Below the pieces are notes generated by a model, which was not told the DNA's origin, searched no databases, and saw only the letters and a program-made list of their open reading frames with translations. A program made the position numbers and the translations under genes. Positions 19,079-28,651 of a DNA stretch of 64,000 bases are shown here, piece by piece. The DNA is taken from the NCBI GenBank assembly GCA_014879735.1, contig JACSRN010000132.1:1-64000 (forward strand). Reading direction: 5' to 3'. How positions within the stretch are numbered: the first letter of the stretch is position 1; the number at the start of each line of letters is the position of its first letter. This DNA is from Paracoccaceae bacterium (lineage in GTDB: Bacteria; Pseudomonadota; Alphaproteobacteria; Rhodobacterales; Rhodobacteraceae).

Positions 19079-21607
19079 TCAAACGTGACCTGTCCGGCGC
19101 CTGAAGTGCGAGTAGAGGGCAACCGCGCTGATGGTCAGGGCACCCAGCAGCAGGTATTGCCAGGCCGGCGGCAATTTCAGGAAGGTGGTGACGTTGAAGA
19201 CCTGCTGAACCAGTAGCGCGCCCAGCAATGCGCCGACATAAGAGCCGCGTCCGCCAAACAGGCTGGCCCCGCCAAGCACGACAGCCGTCACGCTCATCAT
19301 CGTGTAGTCGACGCCGGCCGTTGGGTCGCCGATCCCGATCTGAGCCATCAGCATCAATGCGCCGAGATAGGCAAACAGCGCCGCAATGGCATAGGCCGAG
19401 AACAGCACGGCCCCGACCGGAACCCCGATACGCCGGGCGTTTGCCATGTGAGAGCCCACCGCCCGCAGGGACAGGCCCCAACGGGTCCGCCGCGTCGCCC
19501 ATTCCATTCCGATCGCCAGCAGGATGACGATCACGAAGGCGACGGGAACAAAGCCGATCCTTGTGCCGATGGCCGCAGTCACCGAGCTGTTGATCAGCCC
19601 GCCGGGTATGTCGCGCAAGAACAGCGACAGGCCGCGCAAGGCCATGAAGGTTGACAATGTGGCGACGACCGGAACGATCCCGACCCAGCGGATCAGCGCG
19701 AAATTGACAGTTCCGACCAGCAGCGAGGCCAGCAGTGCCAGGAAAAACCCCAGTGCGATCCCGGCCGGGCCGACATCATCGAGGATGAAGAACGAGGCGA
19801 CAACAACGGCAAACCCCGTAAGCGGCCCCAGTGACAGATCGATACCGGCGGTCAGCATGACGGTCAGCTGCCCCAGGACGACAAAGGACAGCGCCGTTGC
19901 AAGGGTCAGCACATTGCCGAAATTCCCGGCCGTCAGATAGTAGGGATTGACGCTTGCGACATAGGCCGCCAGCACCAGCATGGAAAATGCAAGGAACAGT
20001 CCCGGTGCGAAGTCGCCGGTCAGGAAGCGGGCCAGGGACGACACCTGTTTCCGCGTCGAAGCTTGCGTGCGCAGGGTGGTTGCGGTCAGCGCGGCATGGG
20101 TAATGTTATGTTCGGTCAACTCGTCGCCTGCAAGGTCCCGCACGACGCGGCCGCGCGAGAAGACAAGTACCCGATCACACAGCCCCTGCAGCTCGATGGC
20201 ATCTGCCGAGGCGATGATCACGGCGCGTCCCTGATCTGCCGCCGCGCGCAGGATCTGATAGATTTCAAGCCTGGCCCCGGCATCCACGCCCTGGCTTGGC
20301 TCGTCGGCCAGCACGACCGCCGGTTCATTCGCCAGGACCCTGGCAATGACGACCTTCTGCTGGTTCCCGCCGGAAAGGGTGCTGACGGGCACCTCCGGTC
20401 CGCCCGCCTTGATGCCGAGGCTTGCCATGCTGCCGGCAACAAGATCGCCTTCGCGCCGGCTTGAGACGACGCCAAGCGTGCTGTTTCTTGCCAGGCTGGA
20501 CAGGCCGATGTTCTTGAAGACCGACAGGGGCCGCAGCAAGGCCTCTGTTTGGCGGTCGCGCGAAATATAGGCGATACGGGCGCGTCCGGCAGCGACCGGG
20601 GTATCGATCCTTGCCGTCTTGCCAGCAACCTCGACCTCTCCACGACTGGCCTCAAGACCAGCCAGCGCCCGCAGGAATTCCCGTTGGCCGTTACCTTCGA
20701 TTCCGGCGAGGCCAATGATCTCGCCGCGCCGGATCGAGAGGCTGACATCCTCGAAGGCCTTGCCGGACAGGCCGCCGGTCTTGAAGATCGGCGTGTAATC
20801 CCTGCCAATCGCGACCGATTTCGGCGGAAAGGCAGAGGCCAGCGTGCGACCGACGACAAGGTCGACGATTCCCTTTTCGGTGACAGAGGCTGCGTCGAAT
20901 GTTCCGCGGATTTCACCATCCCGCAGCACCGTCACCTGATCGGCAATCGCCTTTACCTCATGGATCCGGTGAGAGATGTAGACGATGGCGGTGCCGCCGG
21001 CGGCCAGGTCCCGGATCTTGCGGAACAGACGCGCCACCTCGCTGGCGTTCATGTGTTCTGTCGGCTCATCGAGAATCAGGACCTTTGGCGAAAGGGCCAG
21101 CACCCTGACGACCTCGATAAGGTGCTGGTGGGCCAGCGGTACATCCTCGACCCGCGCCAGAGGATCGATTTCCGCCCCCCAGTACCGGATCTGCTCTCGG
21201 AACCACGCCGGCAGATCGCGCCGCTTTGGCCGAATGGCACGGGGCAGCGACAGGGCCAGGTTCTCGACCACCGTAAGATCGGGAATAAGCACGGGATGCT
21301 GCGAGACAATGCCAAGGCCATGGTCGCGCGCCGCTGTCGGGTTGTCAGTCTGGACCGGCGATCCGCCGATCGTCACGCTGCCTTCATCGGGCCCAAGCAT
21401 GCCGGACGCCACGGCCATCAACGTCGATTTTCCGGCGCCATTCTCGCCGACAAGCGCGCGGATTTCACCGGGATAGGCCGCAAAGTCCACCGCCTTCAAA
21501 GCCCTCACCGAACCGAAGGACTTCGAGACCCCATGCATCGACAGAGCCGCAGGAACCGAGGCAGAGTCGTTGATAGGGGCAATCTGTCTCTGGCCGCTCA
21601 GGCGCAT
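19079..21607 (-). CDS. Fused sugar-type ABC transporter: two NBDs (RbsA-like) plus permease (RbsC-like), 842 aa
   Basis: NBD1 GENGAGKST and LILDEPTE; NBD2 LSGGNQQKVVIARVL and LADEPSQGVD; C-terminal TM domain with TAGIDLSLGPLTGFAVV and GGASLFGGRGSYVGALLGALL in one reading frame. Confidence 0.93.
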   Translation of the reverse strand: MRLSGQRQIAPINDSASVPAALSMHGVSKSFGSVRALKAVDFAAYPGEIRALVGENGAGKSTLMAVASGMLGPDEGSVTIGGSPVQTDNPTAARDHGLGIVSQHPVLIPDLTVVENLALSLPRAIRPKRRDLPAWFREQIRYWGAEIDPLARVEDVPLAHQHLIEVVRVLALSPKVLILDEPTEHMNASEVARLFRKIRDLAAGGTAIVYISHRIHEVKAIADQVTVLRDGEIRGTFDAASVTEKGIVDLVVGRTLASAFPPKSVAIGRDYTPIFKTGGLSGKAFEDVSLSIRRGEIIGLAGIEGNGQREFLRALAGLEASRGEVEVAGKTARIDTPVAAGRARIAYISRDRQTEALLRPLSVFKNIGLSSLARNSTLGVVSSRREGDLVAGSMASLGIKAGGPEVPVSTLSGGNQQKVVIARVLANEPAVVLADEPSQGVDAGARLEIYQILRAAADQGRAVIIASADAIELQGLCDRVLVFSRGRVVRDLAGDELTEHNITHAALTATTLRTQASTRKQVSSLARFLTGDFAPGLFLAFSMLVLAAYVASVNPYYLTAGNFGNVLTLATALSFVVLGQLTVMLTAGIDLSLGPLTGFAVVVASFFILDDVGPAGIALGFFLALLASLLVGTVNFALIRWVGIVPVVATLSTFMALRGLSLFLRDIPGGLINSSVTAAIGTRIGFVPVAFVIVILLAIGMEWATRRTRWGLSLRAVGSHMANARRIGVPVGAVLFSAYAIAALFAYLGALMLMAQIGIGDPTAGVDYTMMSVTAVVLGGASLFGGRGSYVGALLGALLVQQVFNVTTFLKLPPAWQYLLLGALTISAVALYSHFRRRTGHV

Positions 21608-21696
21608 GGTTTCCTCGTCTGTTTGCTTGTGATGGGGCCTTCACGATTGGTCGGAGGAGCACCCGCCGCTGTGTGGCGGGCGCTCGGATCGCATCG

Positions 21697-22797
21697 TTAC
21701 TTGAAAAGCTCCGCCAGCTTTTCGATGCCGAGGCCCGACGACAGCATTGCATCTGCAGGCAGCGAGGGCTCGCATTTTGGCTCCATGCCGGTCACCGTGC
21801 TGTCCTCGATGATCGGCATCTCGATGATCGAGGGTTCGGGATTCTCGATGCCTTGCGCATGGGCAACGGCCTTGCGCAGGGCAAGCCGGACCAGCCAGGT
21901 CCGCGAGCTGACCGTCATCAGTTGAAAGTCCGGATTGGCAGCCTTGTTCTCATACCAGAGGCAAGCAAGTTCGTTGACGTCCTGGGCCGCCCAGGGAACC
22001 AGCGGTTTCTGCGCCGCGACGAAGGCTCTCAGCCCGCCGACGGATCCGCCGCCATAATCCGAGATGATGCCGTCGATCTCGCCCTGCGCCAGCAACCCGG
22101 CAACCACTTTCTGCGTCTCGGCCGGATCCCAATTCGTATCCAGCGCACGATCGCCGATGATTTCCATCTCGGGATACTGCGAAAGCGCCTCCTTGATTCC
22201 TTCGTATTCGGTTTTGCTTTGCAGATTGCCCGGCGTGCCGCCGAGGAATGCGACCCGGCCCTTGTGATCGAGTTGCTCCGCGATCCATGCGCCCCAGGTC
22301 AGCCCATCATGGAAGGCGTCGGAGGCAACGAATTCCACATAGTCCTTGCCAGGCTCACCGCCCGGCGACGCCGCATAGGGAACCACGGAAATACCCGCGG
22401 CGAAGGCCTGGCGGATCGTCGGAAGCATTGCCGGCCCGGCATCGGGCAGCACCACGATTACCTCGACCCCCTGCGCAACAAGACCCTGAAGATCAGAGAT
22501 CGTCTTTTGCGGGTTGCCCTGGCCATCGACATAGAACGTTTCGGTGATCGTGTCACACTTGCTGGCTTCGTCCTCGAACTCGGCACGGGCGGTCCGCCGC
22601 CAGGAATTGCCACCGAAACCGTCGACCAGCGCGACACGAATGGGTTTGGTGCCGCAAAACTGCTCGATAGACAACAGCTCATCAACGGTGCCGGTGCGGC
22701 CGAGATCTGCAGACCACGCTGCACTTGTCGTCGCCAGCACCCCGATCATCGTAAGACAGGATATCCTGAACTTGCCGATATTTGACTTCATTTTCAC
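21697..22797 (-). CDS. Periplasmic sugar-type ABC substrate-binding protein
   Basis: N-terminal signal peptide; type I periplasmic-binding fold pattern (IRVALVDGFGGNSWR, VEVIVVLPDAGPAM). Confidence 0.85.
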   Translation of the reverse strand: MKMKSNIGKFRISCLTMIGVLATTSAAWSADLGRTGTVDELLSIEQFCGTKPIRVALVDGFGGNSWRRTARAEFEDEASKCDTITETFYVDGQGNPQKTISDLQGLVAQGVEVIVVLPDAGPAMLPTIRQAFAAGISVVPYAASPGGEPGKDYVEFVASDAFHDGLTWGAWIAEQLDHKGRVAFLGGTPGNLQSKTEYEGIKEALSQYPEMEIIGDRALDTNWDPAETQKVVAGLLAQGEIDGIISDYGGGSVGGLRAFVAAQKPLVPWAAQDVNELACLWYENKAANPDFQLMTVSSRTWLVRLALRKAVAHAQGIENPEPSIIEMPIIEDSTVTGMEPKCEPSLPADAMLSSGLGIEKLAELFK

Positions 22798-22825
22798 TTT
22801 CTCCTCCGCTGCTATGCCGGGCCGA

Positions 22826-23803
22826 TTATGTTCTGGCCCCGCCTTTTGTTCCCCGCATCCGGCCGATGCCCTCGGCCATTGATTTCAGCGACATGCCGAT
22901 GATGATCGTTGCCGACTGGATCAGAAGCTGCACGGATGTCGGCGCTCCGATCGACAGGACGATTTGGCCAAGCTGGGTCAGAAACAGGGCGGCAATTGCG
23001 CTGGCAACAATGTTGGCCACCCCCCCGGTCAGCGCCGTCCCACCCAAAACCACCGCAGCGACCGTCGGCAACAGCAGGGTATCGCCGACGAAAATTCCCG
23101 GTGTCTTCAGAAAGGCCGCAAGAAGGATTCCGGCGACTGCGTAGAGGATCGCCGCAATCACGTAGGATGCGATGGTGTAGAATGGGACCCGGATCCCGAC
23201 CGCATGGGCGGCGACCGGATTGGCACCTGCCGCCTCGAACCGACGCCCCATCACCGTGCGGTTCAGGGCAAATGCCGTCACCGCGATGATGCCGATTGCC
23301 ACCAGCAGGGTATTCGGCAGTCCAGCCACCGTTCCCAGCGCCCACAGGCTCAGTGCATCCGCGGCAGTCGATGGTATTCCGCCAGACAGCCACTGGACCA
23401 GGCCAAGCGCAAAGGCGTTGACGGCCAGCGTCGCCACCAGCGGCGTAACCGAGAGCAAGCTCACACAAAGCCCGCTTACAAGACCGGCCAGGGCACAGGC
23501 CAGAATGGCAAGCGCCATCGCCTCCAGGATCAGCCTGTCATCCAGCCCCGGATATTTCGTGATGATCAGGGCGGACAGCGAAACGATGCCGGGAACGGAC
23601 AGGTCCAGCCCGCGTTGCTGGATCACCAATGTCTGTCCCACAGCCGTAAGCGCCAGCACGCCGGCAAATGGCAACATAGAGACCAGTGCCGTCCAGGACA
23701 GCGACCCCGGGGCGATCAGATAGCTGACCAGAAACAGGGCGCCCGTGGCGGCATAGATCGCCGGATATCTGTCGGGCCGGATGCTCGGAAACCTCACACG
23801 CAT
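22826..23803 (-). CDS. Sugar-type ABC transporter permease (RbsC-like)
   Basis: TAVGQTLVIQQRGLDLSVPGIVSL, RTVMGRRFEAAGANPVAAHAVGI, VLGGTALTGGVANIVASAIAA. Confidence 0.9.
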   Translation of the reverse strand: MRVRFPSIRPDRYPAIYAATGALFLVSYLIAPGSLSWTALVSMLPFAGVLALTAVGQTLVIQQRGLDLSVPGIVSLSALIITKYPGLDDRLILEAMALAILACALAGLVSGLCVSLLSVTPLVATLAVNAFALGLVQWLSGGIPSTAADALSLWALGTVAGLPNTLLVAIGIIAVTAFALNRTVMGRRFEAAGANPVAAHAVGIRVPFYTIASYVIAAILYAVAGILLAAFLKTPGIFVGDTLLLPTVAAVVLGGTALTGGVANIVASAIAALFLTQLGQIVLSIGAPTSVQLLIQSATIIIGMSLKSMAEGIGRMRGTKGGART

Positions 23804-23910
23804 CTGGCACCTCCGACCCGCAAACGCGAATGCGTGCACTTGCCGCCCTGCTCCATGCCCGCCTCCCAAGCTGGCCCCGATCTTTGCTAACGCTACCGCA
23901 GTTCATACTA

Positions 23911-23930
23911 TATTGCAACCGCGTGCAATA
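23911..23930. promoter_or_regulatory. LacI-family-type operator palindrome upstream of the ABC/catabolic operon
   Basis: TATTGCA-ACCGCG-TGCAATA: perfect 7-bp arms, central CG. Confidence 0.65.
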
Positions 23931-24365
23931 TTTGCGATTTTGCTGTTTAATGGAATGATTTTATTGTATTTTTATGACCGCAAGCGTAGATCAATTCTGG
24001 TGTTGAAAAAATTTCAGCCTGCGTGTTGCCCACGAATCAAAGGGAATCTGGCGGTTGTCTCGCCCGCACACCTTCAGAATTGGCTTGTGGCGCGTGGTGG
24101 ACGCCCACTTCTTGCAAGCGCTGGCAAATAGATCGTTGATGGATCAGGGTGCGCCTGGACGTGGTGACGTTCAGGCCCGCCGCATGGCGGACACTTCAAG
24201 CCCATCGTTGCGATTGCCCTGGGATGCCGGGAAACGCCAGATCCTTCCGGCGCTCGCCCCGACAGGGCGTCGGGCATAGCCGCCCGCCTTCAGCAACGCT
24301 TGCCAACCCAGCCCGCGATCGCCGCCTGGATCTTTCCTCTGGAATGCTGGTCAAGGCGGCCGGCG

Positions 24366-25166
24366 CTATCGTCCGGTGAACCGCGCCGCCCGCCCTTCCA
24401 TATGTGCGGCGGCCCCCTCGTCGGCATCAGCGGTCCATTCAAATTCAGCGCGCAGCTGGTCGGACAGTCGGCGCGCGGCGGCAAAGCCCGGCTCCAACCG
24501 CGCCTGCATGATCCGTTTTGCGCCGCGCAAAGCCAGCGGGCCATTGGCCAGAAAACCGGCGGCCATGGCGGTCAATGCGCCGGGAATGTCACCCTTGGGC
24601 ACAACGGACTGCACGAAACCGATACGCTCCATTTCTGCGGCATCGATCTCGCGTGCCGAACAGATCAGCTCAAGCGCACGTGCATGCCCCACCACCATCG
24701 GCAGCCGAACGGGCGCGCCCGCACCGGGAAAGCCGCCCCATTTCGCCTCGGGCAGCGACAGCCGGCTGTGTTCTGCGGCGATGCGGATGTCGCAGGCCAG
24801 CACCAGTTCAACCGCACCGGCGCACACATAGCCATTGATGCCGGCGATCACCACCTGCGGAAGCGCCTCAATCGCATCAAAGGTGCGATTGGCCAGCCGG
24901 ACCACGTCCAGCACACCATCCTTCCCGAGTGCAAGCTTGATGCCGGGCGTCAGGATCCCCTTTGAAAACCAGTCGCTCCCCGCACCGCTCAGCGTGACGA
25001 CATGAACCGAACCGTCTGCGGCAAGGCGGCTGCAGAGGTCAAGCAGGGTCTGCAGCACGGCCGGTGCAAGCAGGTTGTCCTCGGGCTGGTTATCGATGAC
25101 GATGTCCGCCCGGCCCGCGCCCAGCGACAAGCGGACGCCAGGGCCAGCCTCTTCAGGGTTGCTCAT
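24366..25166 (-). CDS. Enoyl-CoA hydratase/isomerase family protein
   Basis: Crotonase fold pattern: ALPQVVIAGINGYVCAGAVELVLACDIRIAAEHSRLSLPEAKWGGFPGAG. Confidence 0.87.
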   Translation of the reverse strand: MSNPEEAGPGVRLSLGAGRADIVIDNQPEDNLLAPAVLQTLLDLCSRLAADGSVHVVTLSGAGSDWFSKGILTPGIKLALGKDGVLDVVRLANRTFDAIEALPQVVIAGINGYVCAGAVELVLACDIRIAAEHSRLSLPEAKWGGFPGAGAPVRLPMVVGHARALELICSAREIDAAEMERIGFVQSVVPKGDIPGALTAMAAGFLANGPLALRGAKRIMQARLEPGFAAARRLSDQLRAEFEWTADADEGAAAHMEGRAARFTGR

Positions 25167-25208
25167 CTTCACCTCGCATGGATCCGTCCGATCCGGCGAG
25201 CATAGCAA

Positions 25209-25228
25209 GTATGCAAGCGCGTGCAAAG
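25209..25228. promoter_or_regulatory. Second copy of the LacI-type operator upstream of the enoyl-CoA hydratase gene
   Basis: GTATGCAAGCGCGTGCAAAG, TGCA-AGCGCG-TGCA with central CG; closely similar to 23911-23930. Confidence 0.6.
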
Positions 25229-25446
25229 TGACCACATGCAAAGGTCAACACGTTCCGCCAGCCCTGCGCCGGCCACGACCTTCGAGCCTGGGTCGCACCA
25301 GTTGCTATCCCAGGAGCGGCTTAAATCCACCGATCCCGGTCATTTTATCGGCCGTCGCTCGTTTTGTGGGTAGATACTGGCCATCCAGTTGTGCCATGGT
25401 CATTGCAATCGGTATCACTCATAGTGCGAACCATCGAAAGCCCAAT

Positions 25447-26472
25447 ATGGCGAACGCCCCCCGCGATGCGACACGAATCCTGAGAGCCCGCGACGTGGCG
25501 GATCTTCTGGGCGTGTCCACCTCGATGATCTCGCGGGCGTTCAACCCGCAAGCCAGCATCTCGCCTGCGATGCGCAAACGGATCATGGAGGCGGCAGAGG
25601 CGCTGGGCTACCGGCCGAATGTCATTGCCAGCAGCCTGTCGACCCGACGCAGCAAGATCGTCGCAGTGATCCTCGGCACCCTGGAGAACCCGTTCTACGC
25701 CCAGGTTCTGGAAAGGCTGAGCCGCGAACTGCAGGGCGCCGGCTACCAGTCTCTGCTGTTCAACCTTGCCCCGGGGCAGGATGTCGACAGCCAGTTGCCC
25801 TATCTGCTGCAGTATAATGTCGACGCGGTCATCATCGTTTCCGCCAGCATCTCGTCGGGTATCGCGAACGACTGGACGAACAGCGGCCGCAAGGTGATCC
25901 TGTTCAACCGCACCCTGCCGAACATGCCGGTGCCCAGCGTCTGCTGCGACAACCAGCAGGGCGCGCGGCTGGCGGTGGATCATTTCGTCGCAACGGGGCG
26001 CGAACGGCTGGCGTTTGCCGCGGGGCGGCGCGACACCTCGACCAATGCCGAGCGCGAACTCGGTTTTCTCGCCCGGCTGGCCGAAGTCGGGACAAAGCTG
26101 GCCGCCAAGGTCGACAATCCGCACTGCTCGTTTCGCGACGGATACAATGCCGCGCTCAAGCTTGCACCCGCACAACCCGATGCGATCTTCTTTGCCAATG
26201 ACGTGATGGCGCTGGGCGGGGTCGAGGCAATCGAGAAGGAACTGAAGCTGCGAGTGCCCGAGGATATCGCGGTGATCGGTTTCGACGATATTCCGATGGC
26301 CGCATGGCCCACCTATTCCCTGACGACGATCCACCCGCCCCTGGACGAGATGGTTGCGAGCGCGGTGAAGCTGCTGTCGGTGCCAGAGGGGAGCACCGAG
26401 GATACCCGCATCATCCACCCCGTCACGCTGGTCGTCCGCGACTCGACCCAGCCACGCGAAATCACCGGGTGA
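25447..26472 (+). CDS. LacI family transcriptional regulator
   Basis: N-terminal HTH LRARDVADLLGVSTSMISRAFNPQASISPAMRKRIMEAAEALGYRPN; periplasmic-binding-like effector domain. Confidence 0.95.
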   Translation: MANAPRDATRILRARDVADLLGVSTSMISRAFNPQASISPAMRKRIMEAAEALGYRPNVIASSLSTRRSKIVAVILGTLENPFYAQVLERLSRELQGAGYQSLLFNLAPGQDVDSQLPYLLQYNVDAVIIVSASISSGIANDWTNSGRKVILFNRTLPNMPVPSVCCDNQQGARLAVDHFVATGRERLAFAAGRRDTSTNAERELGFLARLAEVGTKLAAKVDNPHCSFRDGYNAALKLAPAQPDAIFFANDVMALGGVEAIEKELKLRVPEDIAVIGFDDIPMAAWPTYSLTTIHPPLDEMVASAVKLLSVPEGSTEDTRIIHPVTLVVRDSTQPREITG

Positions 26473-26478
26473 TGGCCG

Positions 26479-27243
26479 CTACTCTGCGGTCCATCCGCCA
26501 TCGACCATCAGCGCACTTCCCGTAACCATGGCGGAGGCGTCGGAGGCGAGAAAGATGACGGGACCCATGATGTCCTCGATCTCGCCGACGCGGCCAAGCT
26601 TGATCTTCGACAGGATCCAGCTGCGCCGGGCGTGGTCGCGCAGGGTTTGCTCACCCAAGGGAGTACGGATGAAGGTAGGGCAGAGCGTGTTGACGCGGAT
26701 GCCCTTTGACCCCCATTCGATCGCCATCGCCTTGGTCATGCCCTCCAAGGCATGTTTGCTGGCGCAATAGACCGCACGGTCCGGGCCGCCGACATGCCCC
26801 ATCTGCGACGAGATGTTGATCAGGCTGCCCGGCTTTCCCGCCGCCGCCAGCCCGCGCGCCACCTCGCGCGTCAGGAAATAGGCGGCGCGCAGGTTCAGCG
26901 CCATCACGGCGTCATAGTCGGCAGATGTGGTCTCCAGCGCCGGCGCATGCCGCGCCAGCCCGGCCGAATTCACCAGCACGTCGAACGGCCCGCTTGCCGC
27001 AACTGCCGCAGCCGTTCTCGCCAGGTCGGTGATGTCGAGCGCCATCGCCTCGGCGCGCCCGCCTGCCGCCCGGATCGCGTCACGGGCGGCCATCAGTTCT
27101 TCGTCCCGCCTGGCGACCAGCCAGACCTCGGCCCCGGCTTCGGCCAGCGCGGCCGCCGCCGCAAGACCGATGCCCGAAGAAGCCCCGGTGACAAGTGCAC
27201 GGCGACCGTCCAGCCGGAACGACGGCGATTGTGGCAGCCTCAT
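26479..27243 (-). CDS. SDR family oxidoreductase
   Basis: LVTGASSGIG, NSAGLAR, YCASKHALEGMTKAMA. Confidence 0.94.
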   Translation of the reverse strand: MRLPQSPSFRLDGRRALVTGASSGIGLAAAAALAEAGAEVWLVARRDEELMAARDAIRAAGGRAEAMALDITDLARTAAAVAASGPFDVLVNSAGLARHAPALETTSADYDAVMALNLRAAYFLTREVARGLAAAGKPGSLINISSQMGHVGGPDRAVYCASKHALEGMTKAMAIEWGSKGIRVNTLCPTFIRTPLGEQTLRDHARRSWILSKIKLGRVGEIEDIMGPVIFLASDASAMVTGSALMVDGGWTAE

Positions 27244-27248
27244 GCCCG

Positions 27249-28565
27249 CTACTCCGCCGCCATGCCATAACCGACATCACGATGCCCATAGCGGCGGACG
27301 CGGAGGTTGCATTGTTCGGCATGGCCGACGAAACCTTCCAGCATGCACAGCCGGCTGCCATAGGCGCCGACCAGCGCCGCCGCATTGTCGGTATCGATAC
27401 GCTGGTAGGAATGGGTCTTCAGGAACTTGCCGACCCAAAGCCCGCCGGTATAGCGCCCGGCCTTGCGGGTCGGCAACGTGTGGTTGGTGCCGATCACCTT
27501 GTCGCCATTGGCGACATTGGTGCGCGGCCCAAGGAACAATGCGCCATAGCTGTTCATGTTCTCAAGGAACCAGCCGTCGCGGTCGGTCATCACCTGAACA
27601 TGTTCCGAGGCGATGGTGTTGGCCTGCTCCAGCATCTCGTCATAGCTGTCGCACAGGATGACCTCGCCATAGTCGCGCCAGCTTGCCGCGGCGGTTTCGG
27701 CGGTGGGAAGTATTGTCAGCAAGCGGTCGATTTCGGCCATGGTGGCCTCGGCAAGGCGGCGGCTGTTGGTGATCAGGATGGCGGGCGAGTTGTAACCATG
27801 CTCGGCCTGGCCCAGAAGATCCGTCGCGCATAGTTCGGCATCCACCGTCTCATCCGCAATCACCATGGTTTCTGTCGGACCGGCAAACAGGTCGATCCCC
27901 ACCCGGCCGTAAAGCTGGCGCTTGGCCTCGGCGACATAGGCATTGCCCGGACCGACCAGCATGTCGACCGGCTTGATCGTTTCGGTGCCGATGGCCATGG
28001 CGCCCACCGCCTGCATCCCGCCCAGCACATAGATCTCATGCGCGCCGCCCATATGCATCGCGGCCACGATCGCGGAGTGCGGGGCGCCCTTGACGGGTGG
28101 CGCCGAGGCCACGATGCGCGGAACTCCGGCTACATTGGCTGTCAGTACCGACATATGCGCCGAGGCGACCATGGGAAACTTGCCGCCGGGCACATAGCAG
28201 CCCACCGACTGCACCGGAATGTTGCGGTGGCCCAGAAAGACGCCGGGCAGGGTTTCCACCTCGATATCGGTCATGCTGGCACGTTGCGCCTCCGCAAAGC
28301 GGCGGATCTGGTCTTGGGCAAAGCGGATGTCTTCCATGTCGCGCAAGCTGACCTGCTGCATCGCGGCCTCGATCTCGCTGGCAGTCAGGCGGAATGAGGG
28401 CGGATCATATTTGTCGAACCGCAGCGAAAGATCACGCACCGCTGCATCGCCCCGCAGTTCGATATCCTTGAGCACATCCTCAACCACCACCCGAACCCGC
28501 GCATCATCTTCTGCACGAGCGGCTTCCGGCCGGCCAACCTTCAGATTGCTAATCGACATGCGCAT
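27249..28565 (-). CDS. HisD-like dehydrogenase (histidinol dehydrogenase family; possibly HpsN/sulfopropanediol-dehydrogenase-type paralog)
   Basis: [44 protein letters not shown]; catabolic context (SDR, LacI) rather than a his operon. Confidence 0.85.
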   Translation of the reverse strand: MRMSISNLKVGRPEAARAEDDARVRVVVEDVLKDIELRGDAAVRDLSLRFDKYDPPSFRLTASEIEAAMQQVSLRDMEDIRFAQDQIRRFAEAQRASMTDIEVETLPGVFLGHRNIPVQSVGCYVPGGKFPMVASAHMSVLTANVAGVPRIVASAPPVKGAPHSAIVAAMHMGGAHEIYVLGGMQAVGAMAIGTETIKPVDMLVGPGNAYVAEAKRQLYGRVGIDLFAGPTETMVIADETVDAELCATDLLGQAEHGYNSPAILITNSRRLAEATMAEIDRLLTILPTAETAAASWRDYGEVILCDSYDEMLEQANTIASEHVQVMTDRDGWFLENMNSYGALFLGPRTNVANGDKVIGTNHTLPTRKAGRYTGGLWVGKFLKTHSYQRIDTDNAAALVGAYGSRLCMLEGFVGHAEQCNLRVRRYGHRDVGYGMAAE

Positions 28566-28651
28566 CCTCCCTTTTCCAGTCGGGATCTACTGTGCTAGTC
28601 CCGATTCAAGCAAGTTTTCAATACCGTGGTGAAATTCTTTCAAGGATCGCG

